Below, piece by piece: positions 1 to 8,409 of a DNA stretch of 64,000 bases (positions within the stretch are counted from its first letter, which is position 1; every line of letters begins with the position of its first letter). Position numbers and translations under genes: made by a program. Source of the DNA: Dyadobacter sp. 50-39 (lineage in GTDB: Bacteria; Bacteroidota; Bacteroidia; Cytophagales; Spirosomataceae); NCBI GenBank assembly GCA_001898145.1, contig MKSR01000028.1:54548-118547 (forward strand), in the 5' to 3' direction. The notes under the pieces are model-generated. The model saw only the letters and a list, made by a program, of their open reading frames with translations, did no database searches and was not told the origin of the DNA.

Positions 1-1
1 C

Positions 2-742
2 TGGTTTGGCGGGCAGACAGCCCTCATCGGCCAGTTGGAAGAAAGCGACTGGACGCAGCATATGAACGAAACGGGTAAGCCGGAGGAAATCAGGCTGCCG
101 GACGGAAGCCATATAGTGCTAGCGCCGCATGCGCAGCTGGCAGTGCACAAGGCATTCAACAGCAGGAACCGCGACGTGCGCTTGCTGGGGGAGGCCAACT
201 TCAATGTGCACCGCGATCCTGCCAGGCCATTCCTCGTGTATTCGGGAGACATTGTCACGAAGGTGCTGGGTACGTCATTCAGGATCCGGGCCGGAGATCC
301 GGCGCAGCCTATCCAGGTTACCGTTCAAAGTGGAAAGGTAACGGTGTACAGACCGGTGGTCAACGATCTTCCGAATGTGAATCCGAACCGCGGCGTGATC
401 CTTACGCCCAATCAGAAAGCAACCTATTTTCCTGATAACAAGCAGTTTGTTACCGGTATTGCCGAAGACCCGCAGCCCATTGCTGCCCCGGCCGAGACGA
501 ATGCAACAGCTCCTTCGCTGGAATTTACGGACACGCCCATCGGTGACGTCATCCATCGGCTGGAAGCCATTTACGGCATGGAGATCGAGCTCGAACAGGA
601 ATCGCTGAGCCATTGCCCGTTCACCGGCGACCTCACGCACCAGTCGCTTTATACGAAGCTGGAATTGCTTTGCGGAACGATCAACGGAAGCTATGAAGTG
701 CGCGGGACGAAAATTCTGGTTACCGGAAAAGGCTGCCAATAA
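2..742 (+). CDS. FecR family anti-sigma factor, 5' end cut by window edge
   Basis: The reading frame is open to the first bases of the window, so the N-terminal cytoplasmic anti-sigma part and membrane segment lie upstream and only the periplasmic portion is seen. The FecR core is clear: LPDGSHIVLAP, then the block RLLGEANFNVHRDPARPFLVYSG and TKVLGTSFRI. The last 70 residues (from LEFTDTPIGDVIHRLE) form the FecR-associated C-terminal domain resembling STN, with CPFTGDL and ILVTGKGCQ at the end. In this family the protein receives a signal from a TonB-dependent receptor and releases or activates an ECF sigma factor. The SusC gene 183 bases downstream carries the matching STN signalling domain. 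No sigma gene is visible because the upstream side is cut off. An internal TTG at 35 is not needed as a start. Confidence 0.9.
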   Translation, partial: WFGGQTALIGQLEESDWTQHMNETGKPEEIRLPDGSHIVLAPHAQLAVHKAFNSRNRDVRLLGEANFNVHRDPARPFLVYSGDIVTKVLGTSFRIRAGDPAQPIQVTVQSGKVTVYRPVVNDLPNVNPNRGVILTPNQKATYFPDNKQFVTGIAEDPQPIAAPAETNATAPSLEFTDTPIGDVIHRLEAIYGMEIELEQESLSHCPFTGDLTHQSLYTKLELLCGTINGSYEVRGTKILVTGKGCQ

Positions 743-802
743 CCCACCTCTAAACCACCCGACTATGATGTGATGACTTTTACCGACGTCTGTAAATGAA
801 AT

Positions 803-824
803 CGGTACCGTGGGGGCGGTACCG
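803..824 (+). promoter_or_regulatory. GC-rich hairpin in FecR-SusC spacer
   Basis: CGGTACCG at 803-810 and again at 817-824 are self-complementary and can pair as an 8-bp stem around a TGGGGG loop. There is no T-run, so it is not a standard terminator. It lies between the anti-sigma gene and susC, the same place as the 8-bp hairpin at 30578-30602 in the second locus. It could act as a partial attenuator, an RNA-processing or stability element. Confidence 0.45.
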
Positions 825-925
825 GATTCCTTCGCCCTTCCTGTATCTCGCAGAACGCCCATTTCAGGGTGTGACAGGGCTTCTTTTGCTAAATCCTAAA
901 CAAAACTTAACAAACATTCAAAAGT

Positions 926-3900
926 ATGAAAGACCGTCTACTTTGTCAATCCTGGCTTTGGGTAGTTATGAAACATTCCGTCTACCAACTTTTTCTGGCC
1001 GTTGTTTTGATAAGCGCCATTCAGGCGCGCGACACCCATGCACAAAACCTGCTGGAACGGATCGTTACGATCCATTTCGACCAGACGGACGTGAGCACGT
1101 TTTTGAATTCCCTTGAAAAATCGACCGGCGTCGATTTCGTATACAGCTCCAAGGCCATTGGTGCACACCGGAAGTTATCCGTCCACCAGAGCAACCAGAA
1201 GCTCGCTTTTGTGCTCGAAAGCACATTGAAACCCATGAATATTGGTTTCCGGCTCGTGGACGGGTCCATCCTGCTGCACCGATCGGCGAGCCCGCCGCCA
1301 TCCGCGGAGGGAGATCCGGCGCATCCGACAGGCGCATTGCCCGCAGCCACTCCGGCCGATATCCAGATCACGGGCAAGGTAACCGACGAAAAAGGCGAAG
1401 GGTTGCCCGGTGTGAGCGTGGTCGTGAAGGGCACGCAGCGCGGGACGGTCAGTGTCGCCAACGGTTCTTACAGCATCGGTGTGCCCGCAGAGAGCGATGT
1501 ACTCGTGTTCTCATTTGTAGGGTATCTTTCGCAGGAAGTGGTGGTGGGGAGCAAAAAGCAGGTGGATGTAGCGATGGCGACCGACACCAAGGCTTTGGAA
1601 GAGGTGATGGTGGTAGGATACGGAACGCAGAAGAAATCTGATCTGACGGGGTCCGTCAGTTCGGTGAAAGGTGCCGATCTTACGCGGCTGCCCACCCAGC
1701 GTGTCGACCAGGCGCTGCAAGGCCGGGCGGCGGGCGTAATGGTGCAGAATACCGACGGCGCACCCGGTGGTAATGCCACGATCCGCGTCCGGGGAGGGAA
1801 CTCGATCACCGGGGGCAACAATGCGCTCGTGGTGGTGGACGGCATTCAGGGGGTCAATATTTCAACCATCAACCCGAACGACATCGAATCGCTGGAAGTG
1901 TTGAAGGATGCCTCTGCCACAGCAATTTACGGCGCTCGCGGGGCTAATGGCGTAATCCTGATCACCACCAAAAGAGGCGCGTCCGGCAAGGCCGTTCTCA
2001 ATTATGGGTTCAGTTTCGGCGTACAATCGCTGGGCCATAAGCTCGACCTGATGAATGCCGGCGACTATGCCCGCAAGTCCAACGACTGGGCCGCGACCCA
2101 AAACGGTACCCCCAGCGCGCCGATAGAGCCGGTACTGCCTTTTTCTACGGAGCAGATCGCCAAACTGGACGCCTCGGGAGGCACCGACTGGCAGAATGAG
2201 ATTTACCGGAAAGGCAAAATGCAAAACCATCAGCTGTCGGTAAGCGGCGGCAACGAGTCGGCGCGGTATTTCGTCTCGGGCGGCTATATGAACCAGCAGG
2301 GAATTGTACTGAATACCAAATATACCCGCTACAATTTGCGGAGTAACCTGGATTTCAAGGTGACCGGCTGGATGAATGCGGGTATCAACCTCAATGTGAT
2401 CAAGGATAAGGGGAATGTGCCTCCGGTGGGCGAGGGGACACGGTTCGGAGATATTCTCGGCCAGGTCATCAACACCGTCGCCCGCTTCGACCCGATCACT
2501 CCCGTGTACGACGCCAATGGGAATTATAACTCGAAAGCGTTGAAAGGTGGTCCCGACGGTACGAAGATCTACGCCGATAACGACGTATGGAACCCGGTAG
2601 CCACGGCATTGGAAACCAAGTCGGAGAAAAACAATATCACCAATGAAATCAGCACCTTCCTGGATTTCAAATTGGCGAAAGGGCTGTCGCTGCGGGTGAC
2701 GGGTGCCGCCAGTATCAATGCCAACAACGAGCAGCATTACTATGGCACCAAAACCCAGCCCGGGCGCGGCGTGAGCGGGACGGGCGACCTGGCCGAAAAC
2801 AGCTACCAGTATTTCCAAAATTCGAACATTCTGACCTATAACCACGTGTTCGCGAAAAAACACGCACTGACCTTCACCGGCGTGGCAGAGCAGCAGCTGA
2901 TCCAGTCAAAAAGCTCATTTATTTCTGCACAGGGCTTTTTCAGCGACGATACGGGCATTAACGATCTCGGCGGCGCGTCGCAGATCAACGAGCGGTACAA
3001 CTCCCGTTACAAACAGATCCTCAACTCGTTCCTCGGTCGTGTGAATTATGTTTTTGACGAAAAATACATGATTACCGCCAGCTACCGTGCGGATGGTTCG
3101 TCGGTATTCGGGGCCAACAACAAATGGGGCTACTTTCCTTCCGCGGCAGCTGCCTGGCGGATTTCTCAGGAGGATTTTTTGAAAGATGTGCATGCGATCT
3201 CGAACCTGAAACTGCGCGGCAGCTGGGGTAAAACGGGTAACCAGGCCATTCAGCCTTACCAGACACTCGCCACAGTGGCTTCGGGCTTTAACTATCCTTA
3301 TGATGGCACGAATGTTCCGAATATCGGTTTCCAGCTGGGCAGGGCGGCTAACCCCAACCTGAAATGGGAAACTACCGAGCAGGCGAACGTAGGTATCGAC
3401 CTGGGCTTTTTCGGGGAGCGGCTCGTTGCCACCGTGGATGTTTATAAAAAGAAAACCAAGGACCTCCTGCTGAACAAACAGGTGGAAGCTTACACGGGTT
3501 TTGCCACCATTCTTTCCAATGTAGGTTCAATTGAAAACAAAGGCCTTGAAATATCGTTGGGCGGTAAGCCGTTCACCGGTGATAAGCTGAGATGGAATAC
3601 ATCCGCCAATATCTCTTTCAACCGGAGCAAGGTGCTGGCCCTGCTCGATAATGCCCCGCTCGCGATACGGACCAGCACAGGCGGCGGCTACCAGATCTAC
3701 GGAAGCGGCTTTTCACTCAAATACCTGCAGGTAGGGCAGCCGGTAGACCAGATGCGCGGCTACGTGAACCAAGGGACATGGAGCGAGGCGGAAAAGGACC
3801 AGGCCCGGAAAATGGGACAGGCCCCCGGCGAGGCCAAATGGAAGGATGTGAACGGCGACGGCAAGATCACCCGTGCCGGCGACGGGCAGGAGGTGATCGG

Positions 3901-4447
3901 AAATGCTTCGCCCAAGTTTATTTATGGCTGGAACAACAGCATCAGTTACCGAGACTTTGACCTCACCTTCCTGATCCAGGGCAATTATGGCAACCAGATC
4001 TTCAATGCGGTGCGCATCAAAACGGAAAACCCATCCAACGGACTGAGTACCAATTTGAAAAACCGCTGGACGCCGGCCAGCCAGCACACTGATGTCCCGG
4101 CGTTCATCTCCACGCGGGAGCGGAATGCGATGGAACTGGGGTCGAATCAGACGGCCGGGATTGGGGTCGATCAGCGGTCGAGCCGGTGGGTAGAGAATGG
4201 TTCCTACCTGCGGATGAAGAATATTACGCTCAACTACACCGTCCCTTCGGCCATGGCCGGCAAGATCGGCGCGAGCAGGCTGGCGGCTTATGTGACGGCC
4301 ATCAACCTTTTCACCTGGACCAAATACACCGGATATGACCCCGAAGTGAGCTCGTTCAACGCCGGTGGTGCCGGTGGGCTGGGCATCGATCTCAGCAATT
4401 ACCCTACTGCCAGAGTATTCATGTTCGGCGTCAATCTCACATTTTAA
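926..4447 (+). CDS. SusC/RagA TonB-linked outer membrane transporter with STN domain
   Basis: A 1173-residue outer-membrane transporter that, with the SusD lipoprotein, imports oligosaccharides or peptides using TonB energy. Visible order: signal peptide (about 1-40), STN domain (about 48-118, IHFDQTDVSTFLNSLEKSTG), carboxypeptidase-like regulatory fold (about 147-222, ITGKVTDEKGEGLPGVSV), TonB plug (about 228-350, with VMVVGYGTQKKSDLTGSVSS, VVVDGIQG and ATAIYGARGANGVILITTK), then the beta barrel ending in the aromatic residue of GVNLTF. The STN domain marks it as a transducer that can signal to the FecR protein encoded just upstream. SusD starts 11 bases downstream. ATG 926 is used; an in-frame ATG at 968 would also leave a plausible signal peptide. 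The associated GH125 gene suggests an alpha-mannoside substrate, which is an inference. Confidence 0.95.
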   Translation: MKDRLLCQSWLWVVMKHSVYQLFLAVVLISAIQARDTHAQNLLERIVTIHFDQTDVSTFLNSLEKSTGVDFVYSSKAIGAHRKLSVHQSNQKLAFVLESTLKPMNIGFRLVDGSILLHRSASPPPSAEGDPAHPTGALPAATPADIQITGKVTDEKGEGLPGVSVVVKGTQRGTVSVANGSYSIGVPAESDVLVFSFVGYLSQEVVVGSKKQVDVAMATDTKALEEVMVVGYGTQKKSDLTGSVSSVKGADLTRLPTQRVDQALQGRAAGVMVQNTDGAPGGNATIRVRGGNSITGGNNALVVVDGIQGVNISTINPNDIESLEVLKDASATAIYGARGANGVILITTKRGASGKAVLNYGFSFGVQSLGHKLDLMNAGDYARKSNDWAATQNGTPSAPIEPVLPFSTEQIAKLDASGGTDWQNEIYRKGKMQNHQLSVSGGNESARYFVSGGYMNQQGIVLNTKYTRYNLRSNLDFKVTGWMNAGINLNVIKDKGNVPPVGEGTRFGDILGQVINTVARFDPITPVYDANGNYNSKALKGGPDGTKIYADNDVWNPVATALETKSEKNNITNEISTFLDFKLAKGLSLRVTGAASINANNEQHYYGTKTQPGRGVSGTGDLAENSYQYFQNSNILTYNHVFAKKHALTFTGVAEQQLIQSKSSFISAQGFFSDDTGINDLGGASQINERYNSRYKQILNSFLGRVNYVFDEKYMITASYRADGSSVFGANNKWGYFPSAAAAWRISQEDFLKDVHAISNLKLRGSWGKTGNQAIQPYQTLATVASGFNYPYDGTNVPNIGFQLGRAANPNLKWETTEQANVGIDLGFFGERLVATVDVYKKKTKDLLLNKQVEAYTGFATILSNVGSIENKGLEISLGGKPFTGDKLRWNTSANISFNRSKVLALLDNAPLAIRTSTGGGYQIYGSGFSLKYLQVGQPVDQMRGYVNQGTWSEAEKDQARKMGQAPGEAKWKDVNGDGKITRAGDGQEVIGNASPKFIYGWNNSISYRDFDLTFLIQGNYGNQIFNAVRIKTENPSNGLSTNLKNRWTPASQHTDVPAFISTRERNAMELGSNQTAGIGVDQRSSRWVENGSYLRMKNITLNYTVPSAMAGKIGASRLAAYVTAINLFTWTKYTGYDPEVSSFNAGGAGGLGIDLSNYPTARVFMFGVNLTF

Positions 4448-4458
4448 CAAGCACCAGA

Positions 4459-5907
4459 ATGAAAAAGAACTTATCCTATACAGGCAGCGGTTTCGTGGCG
4501 GTATTGCTGTTCATCGCAAGCTTTTCCTGCCAGAGCCTGGTAGAAACGCCGGAAGGCATTTCTACGCCCCAGAATTTTTACACCACCGTGGCACAATGCG
4601 AAGCCGCCTATGCAGGTTCGATGAATGCCTTGTTTGTCGAATGGGGCGGGTACCAGAACATCCCCGCTTTTCCGGACGGGCAATTTGAAGGTGCCAGCCT
4701 GGATATTGCCGCGACGTCGTTCAACGACTTGTGGAGCTGGCATTACAAGGCCATTGCGAACGTGAATGCGGTATTGAAAGCGGTGAAGCAAGGCAGCCTG
4801 GCCGGCAATTCCCAGGACGATATCGACAAGGTGATCGGGCAGGGACGCTTTCTCCGCGCATTCAACTACTTCACGCTGGTGCGGCTTTACGGCAAAATCC
4901 CTTACATCACCGAAGACACGCCCGATCCAGTTTCTACGCCCCTTACGCCCGCGTCACGGCTGGAAATAGCGAAAGTGTACGACCTGCTGGAAGCCGACCT
5001 CACATTCGCCGCGGAGCACCTCGGCGACCTGGACGCTGCGTCAGGCAAGCCTAACAAATGGATCGCTAAGGGATACCTTGCCAAAGTGTATCTGACCCGT
5101 GCCACCGCCCCGCTCAACCAGACAGAGAACTACGCAAAAGCCCGTGATGTGGCCAACGACGTGATTGCCAACGGTCCCTACGACTTGCTGCCGAGCTTCC
5201 AGGACGTTTTCAAAACATCCAATAACCACAGCAAGGAGGTCATGTTCGCATTTCATTCCTCGCCCCAAACGCCCTACATGCCCGGCAATGCCTGGGCGCC
5301 TTCCGAAATGGACGGATGGAGCGGCGGTCCGGTGAAAATTTACTGGGCGTCCAACATTTACCCGGAGCAGCCACGGAAGCACAATTACCTGCTCCTCGAT
5401 TTTACATCCGATATTTACGACCCTTCGGCACCCATTATCAACTGGTCCAAGTCGGCCGACGGCGTGCCCTATATCGGTAAATACAATATGCCTAACCTCA
5501 CTTACGATCAGCAGGTGGGCGGCGGCGATGCCGGCATCGAGATGAAACTCCTGCGCTTTGCCGATATCCTGCTCATCTACGCCGAAGCGGCCAACATGGC
5601 CGGCAATGGCCCGACCCAACTCGCTGTCGACCGGCTGAACAGGATCATCGACCGCGCGAATGCAGGCACGGGTAAGGAGGCCCGCGCGACGCTGTCCATG
5701 ACCAAGGCGCAGTTTGACCAGAAAGTGATCGACGAAAGGAGCTATGAGCTGTGTTTCGAAAACGATCGTTACTTCGATGTGCTGCGGAAGCGCATTCTCC
5801 AGCAGGTGAACCTGCCCGACAATGCGCAGGGTTACGATGAAAACGACTACCTGCTGCCCATTCCGGCCCTGGATGCAAAAGCGATAGGACAAAACCCGGG
5901 TTATTAA
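4459..5907 (+). CDS. SusD/RagB family surface glycan-binding lipoprotein
   Basis: A 482-residue partner of the upstream SusC, forming the lid over the transporter and binding the substrate at the cell surface. It starts with a lipoprotein signal (MKKNLSYTG..., cysteine in FIASFSCQS). The SusD fold is recognisable from the N-terminal helix YTTVAQCEAAYAGSMNAL, the TPR-like region GQGRFLRAFNYFTLVRLYGKIP, KWIAKGYLAKVYLTRA, and the C-terminal block MKLLRFADILLIYAEAAN followed by VIDERSYELCFENDRYFDVLR. It lies 11 bases after susC and 8 bases before the BNR gene, so the three are almost certainly co-transcribed. Confidence 0.95.
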   Translation: MKKNLSYTGSGFVAVLLFIASFSCQSLVETPEGISTPQNFYTTVAQCEAAYAGSMNALFVEWGGYQNIPAFPDGQFEGASLDIAATSFNDLWSWHYKAIANVNAVLKAVKQGSLAGNSQDDIDKVIGQGRFLRAFNYFTLVRLYGKIPYITEDTPDPVSTPLTPASRLEIAKVYDLLEADLTFAAEHLGDLDAASGKPNKWIAKGYLAKVYLTRATAPLNQTENYAKARDVANDVIANGPYDLLPSFQDVFKTSNNHSKEVMFAFHSSPQTPYMPGNAWAPSEMDGWSGGPVKIYWASNIYPEQPRKHNYLLLDFTSDIYDPSAPIINWSKSADGVPYIGKYNMPNLTYDQQVGGGDAGIEMKLLRFADILLIYAEAANMAGNGPTQLAVDRLNRIIDRANAGTGKEARATLSMTKAQFDQKVIDERSYELCFENDRYFDVLRKRILQQVNLPDNAQGYDENDYLLPIPALDAKAIGQNPGY

Positions 5908-5915
5908 TTTCAGGT

Positions 5916-8354
5916 ATGTATTTCAAAAGATTGTGGAAAGCGGCCCTGTGCGTCGGGCTGCTCGGAGGTACTTTGGCGTTCCGGGTCTGCTACCAGGATA
6001 ATCCCGTACATAAAGGCCGGAGGCTGCATGGGGAGAAGATGGGAAAAGGCCAGCCCTATGCCCGAAATGACCCATGGGGATTTGCCGGCTTTGGCGGCGG
6101 CGGGGCAATGTTTTATCCGGCGGTGAGCCCGCACAATGCCAACCGCGCCATGGTAGCCTGTGACATGACCGGCTCTTTCGCTACCTGCGACGGCGGCAAG
6201 TCGTGGCGGATGTTCAATCTAAGGGGCCCCGTGGATTACTTTGTTTTCGACCCGGTGGATTCCAACACGGTTTACGCAAACTCCGTTGGCCTGTTCAAAA
6301 GCATTGACCGTGGCAATACCTGGTCGCTGTTTTACCCGGCGCCTTCCGACATCAGCGGCATTGTTTCGCAGGGCGACCACGCCAGTGAGAAGATCGTGAC
6401 GAAAGATAGCACCGTGCGGAAGGTGCAGGCATTCGCAGTGGATCCCGCGGATTCCAAAAAGCTGTACGCGGCCATTGCGGTCAACGACAAATCCGCGTGC
6501 TATATTTCCACCGACGGCGGCGTGAGCTGGCAGAAAGAATGGGATCTGGCAGGGCAGGCAAAAAACATTTTCGTCCATCCCGCCTCCCCCGCACATGACA
6601 GGACGATCTACATTTGCGGACAAAATGCCATTACCAAACGGGAGAAAGGCGTCTGGAAAATCAATCGGAACCCGGATGTACAGGTGTTTACCGGGTTTAC
6701 GGGAGGTTTTGACACAAAAAGTAAGGGCTTCACAATCTATGCCATTTCCGGCACCTCCTATTTTAATCCTAACCCTGAAAAATCTGGAATTTTTTATACC
6801 GGGGATGGTGGTGAAACCTGGGAAAACCGTCAGAATGGACTGGCACGATTTGCCGTGAAAGGTGCAGAAGCGCCCGAATGGCGGAGTATCGCCACCAGCG
6901 CATTGCACCCGAATGTGGTATATGTCTCTTACGCCAATCTGAAAGTGCATGCGGACACCGCGAGCATCGGCGTAGCGAAAAGTGACGATTTTGGCCGGAG
7001 CTGGAAGCTTGTCTGGAAAGACGATCTCACGAAAAAAGGGGGCTTCCCTGCCAAAAATTTCGAAAAGGAATGGATCAACGAACGTTTCGGCCCTTCCTGG
7101 GGCGAAAATCCATTTTCGATCGGCGTGTCGGCTACCGATCCGGACATTTGCTTCGCAACCGACTTCGGACGTACGGTCAAAACGCGGAATGGCGGCCAAA
7201 GCTGGGAGCAGGTATATACCCGTAAGAAGGCGGATAATGGCTGGGTCTCCCGCGGATTGGAGGTAACCACCAGCTACGCCGTCGTTTTTGACCCGTTCGA
7301 CACAAGCCATGTGTTAATAGCCAATACCGACATTGGCCTCATGGAAAGCCGCGACGGCGGCGAAAGCTGGCTGAGCGCAACCCGGAATAATGGCGTTCCG
7401 AATGCCTGGGCCAATAGCACCTACTGGCTGGAATTTGACCCGGCGGTGAAAGGCCGCGTTTGGGCGGCTATGAGCGGCACACACGATCTGCCGCGCCCGA
7501 AAATGTGGCGTAAAACCGGTGTGAGGAGCTACCAGGGCGGTATTTTGCAGAGTGAGGATGCCGGTAGGACGTGGAAGCCTGTAAGCGACGATATCGGTGA
7601 AGGCGCGATGACGCACGTGCTCATAGACCCGGCGAGCAGCCCCGAAAAACGGACATTGTACGTCTGCGCGTTTGGAAAAGGGGTGTACAAATCCCTGGAC
7701 GGCGGCAAGAGCTGGCAACCTAAAAACAAGGGGATTGAAGGCAGGGAGCCATTTGCGTGGCGCATCGTCAGGCGTAAATACGACCACACGCTGTTCCTGG
7801 TCGTGAGCCGCAGGAGCGAAGACGGAAAGTCCGCAGCGGACGACGGTGCCTTGTACCGCTCCACCGACGGGGCCGGATCCTGGAAGAAAATGCACTTGCC
7901 CGAAGGTACCAATGGCCCCACAAGCCTGGCCGTAGACCCGGGGAACCGCGGCCGGCTGATCCTCTCCGCCTGGGGCCGCAAAATGCCTGGCCCGTTTTCA
8001 CCGGATACCGGCGGCGGTATTTTTATTTCGGATAATGACGGCGAAACCTGGCGGCAGGTGCTCCGAAATGACCAGCATATTCACGACATCACCTACGACG
8101 CCCGCGTACGTACCTTCTACGCCTGCGGGTTCAATGGCTCGGCGTACCGCTCGGAGGATGCAGGCACAAGCTGGAAGCGGCTCGGCGGCTATAATTTCAA
8201 ATGGGGAAAACGCGTCGAGCCCGATCCGCGCGACCCCGAAAAAGTATTTATCGTCACATTCGGGGGCGGAATATGGCACGGCCCGGCAAGGGGCGACGAC
8301 AATGCATTGGAAGATATTCTGGGCCCTGTATTGATGCGAATTCCGGATTACTGA
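5916..8354 (+). CDS. Secreted BNR/Asp-box double beta-propeller protein (sortilin/GH74-like)
   Basis: An 812-residue exported protein (hydrophobic leader MYFKRLWKAALCVGLLGGTLAF) built from repeated Asp-box motifs of the form D-x-G-x-(S/T)-W: DGGKSW, DRGNTW, DGGVSW, DGGETW, DFGRSW, NGGQSW, DGGESW, DAGRTW, DGGKSW, DNDGETW and DAGTSW. This number fits two seven-bladed propellers, as in VPS10/sortilin-like proteins and GH74 xyloglucanases. I cannot identify catalytic acids with confidence, so enzymatic activity is open. It follows SusD by 8 bases and is the last gene of the apparent susCD operon, so a role in binding or cleaving the imported glycan outside the cell is likely. It is close to convergent with the regulator at 8410. 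Confidence 0.8.
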   Translation: MYFKRLWKAALCVGLLGGTLAFRVCYQDNPVHKGRRLHGEKMGKGQPYARNDPWGFAGFGGGGAMFYPAVSPHNANRAMVACDMTGSFATCDGGKSWRMFNLRGPVDYFVFDPVDSNTVYANSVGLFKSIDRGNTWSLFYPAPSDISGIVSQGDHASEKIVTKDSTVRKVQAFAVDPADSKKLYAAIAVNDKSACYISTDGGVSWQKEWDLAGQAKNIFVHPASPAHDRTIYICGQNAITKREKGVWKINRNPDVQVFTGFTGGFDTKSKGFTIYAISGTSYFNPNPEKSGIFYTGDGGETWENRQNGLARFAVKGAEAPEWRSIATSALHPNVVYVSYANLKVHADTASIGVAKSDDFGRSWKLVWKDDLTKKGGFPAKNFEKEWINERFGPSWGENPFSIGVSATDPDICFATDFGRTVKTRNGGQSWEQVYTRKKADNGWVSRGLEVTTSYAVVFDPFDTSHVLIANTDIGLMESRDGGESWLSATRNNGVPNAWANSTYWLEFDPAVKGRVWAAMSGTHDLPRPKMWRKTGVRSYQGGILQSEDAGRTWKPVSDDIGEGAMTHVLIDPASSPEKRTLYVCAFGKGVYKSLDGGKSWQPKNKGIEGREPFAWRIVRRKYDHTLFLVVSRRSEDGKSAADDGALYRSTDGAGSWKKMHLPEGTNGPTSLAVDPGNRGRLILSAWGRKMPGPFSPDTGGGIFISDNDGETWRQVLRNDQHIHDITYDARVRTFYACGFNGSAYRSEDAGTSWKRLGGYNFKWGKRVEPDPRDPEKVFIVTFGGGIWHGPARGDDNALEDILGPVLMRIPDY

Positions 8355-8409
8355 CGCCGATTTCCGGTTAAGTCGCCTTCCGGAAGTTCAACCAGACGTT
8401 GCGTGGCTG

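Noticed and set aside
1862-2863. 333-residue minus-strand frame in susC
   Set aside because: Antisense shadow of a well-supported SusC plug and barrel.
6219-7310. 363-residue minus-strand frame in the propeller gene
   Set aside because: Shadow; the plus strand carries regular Asp-box motifs through the whole stretch.
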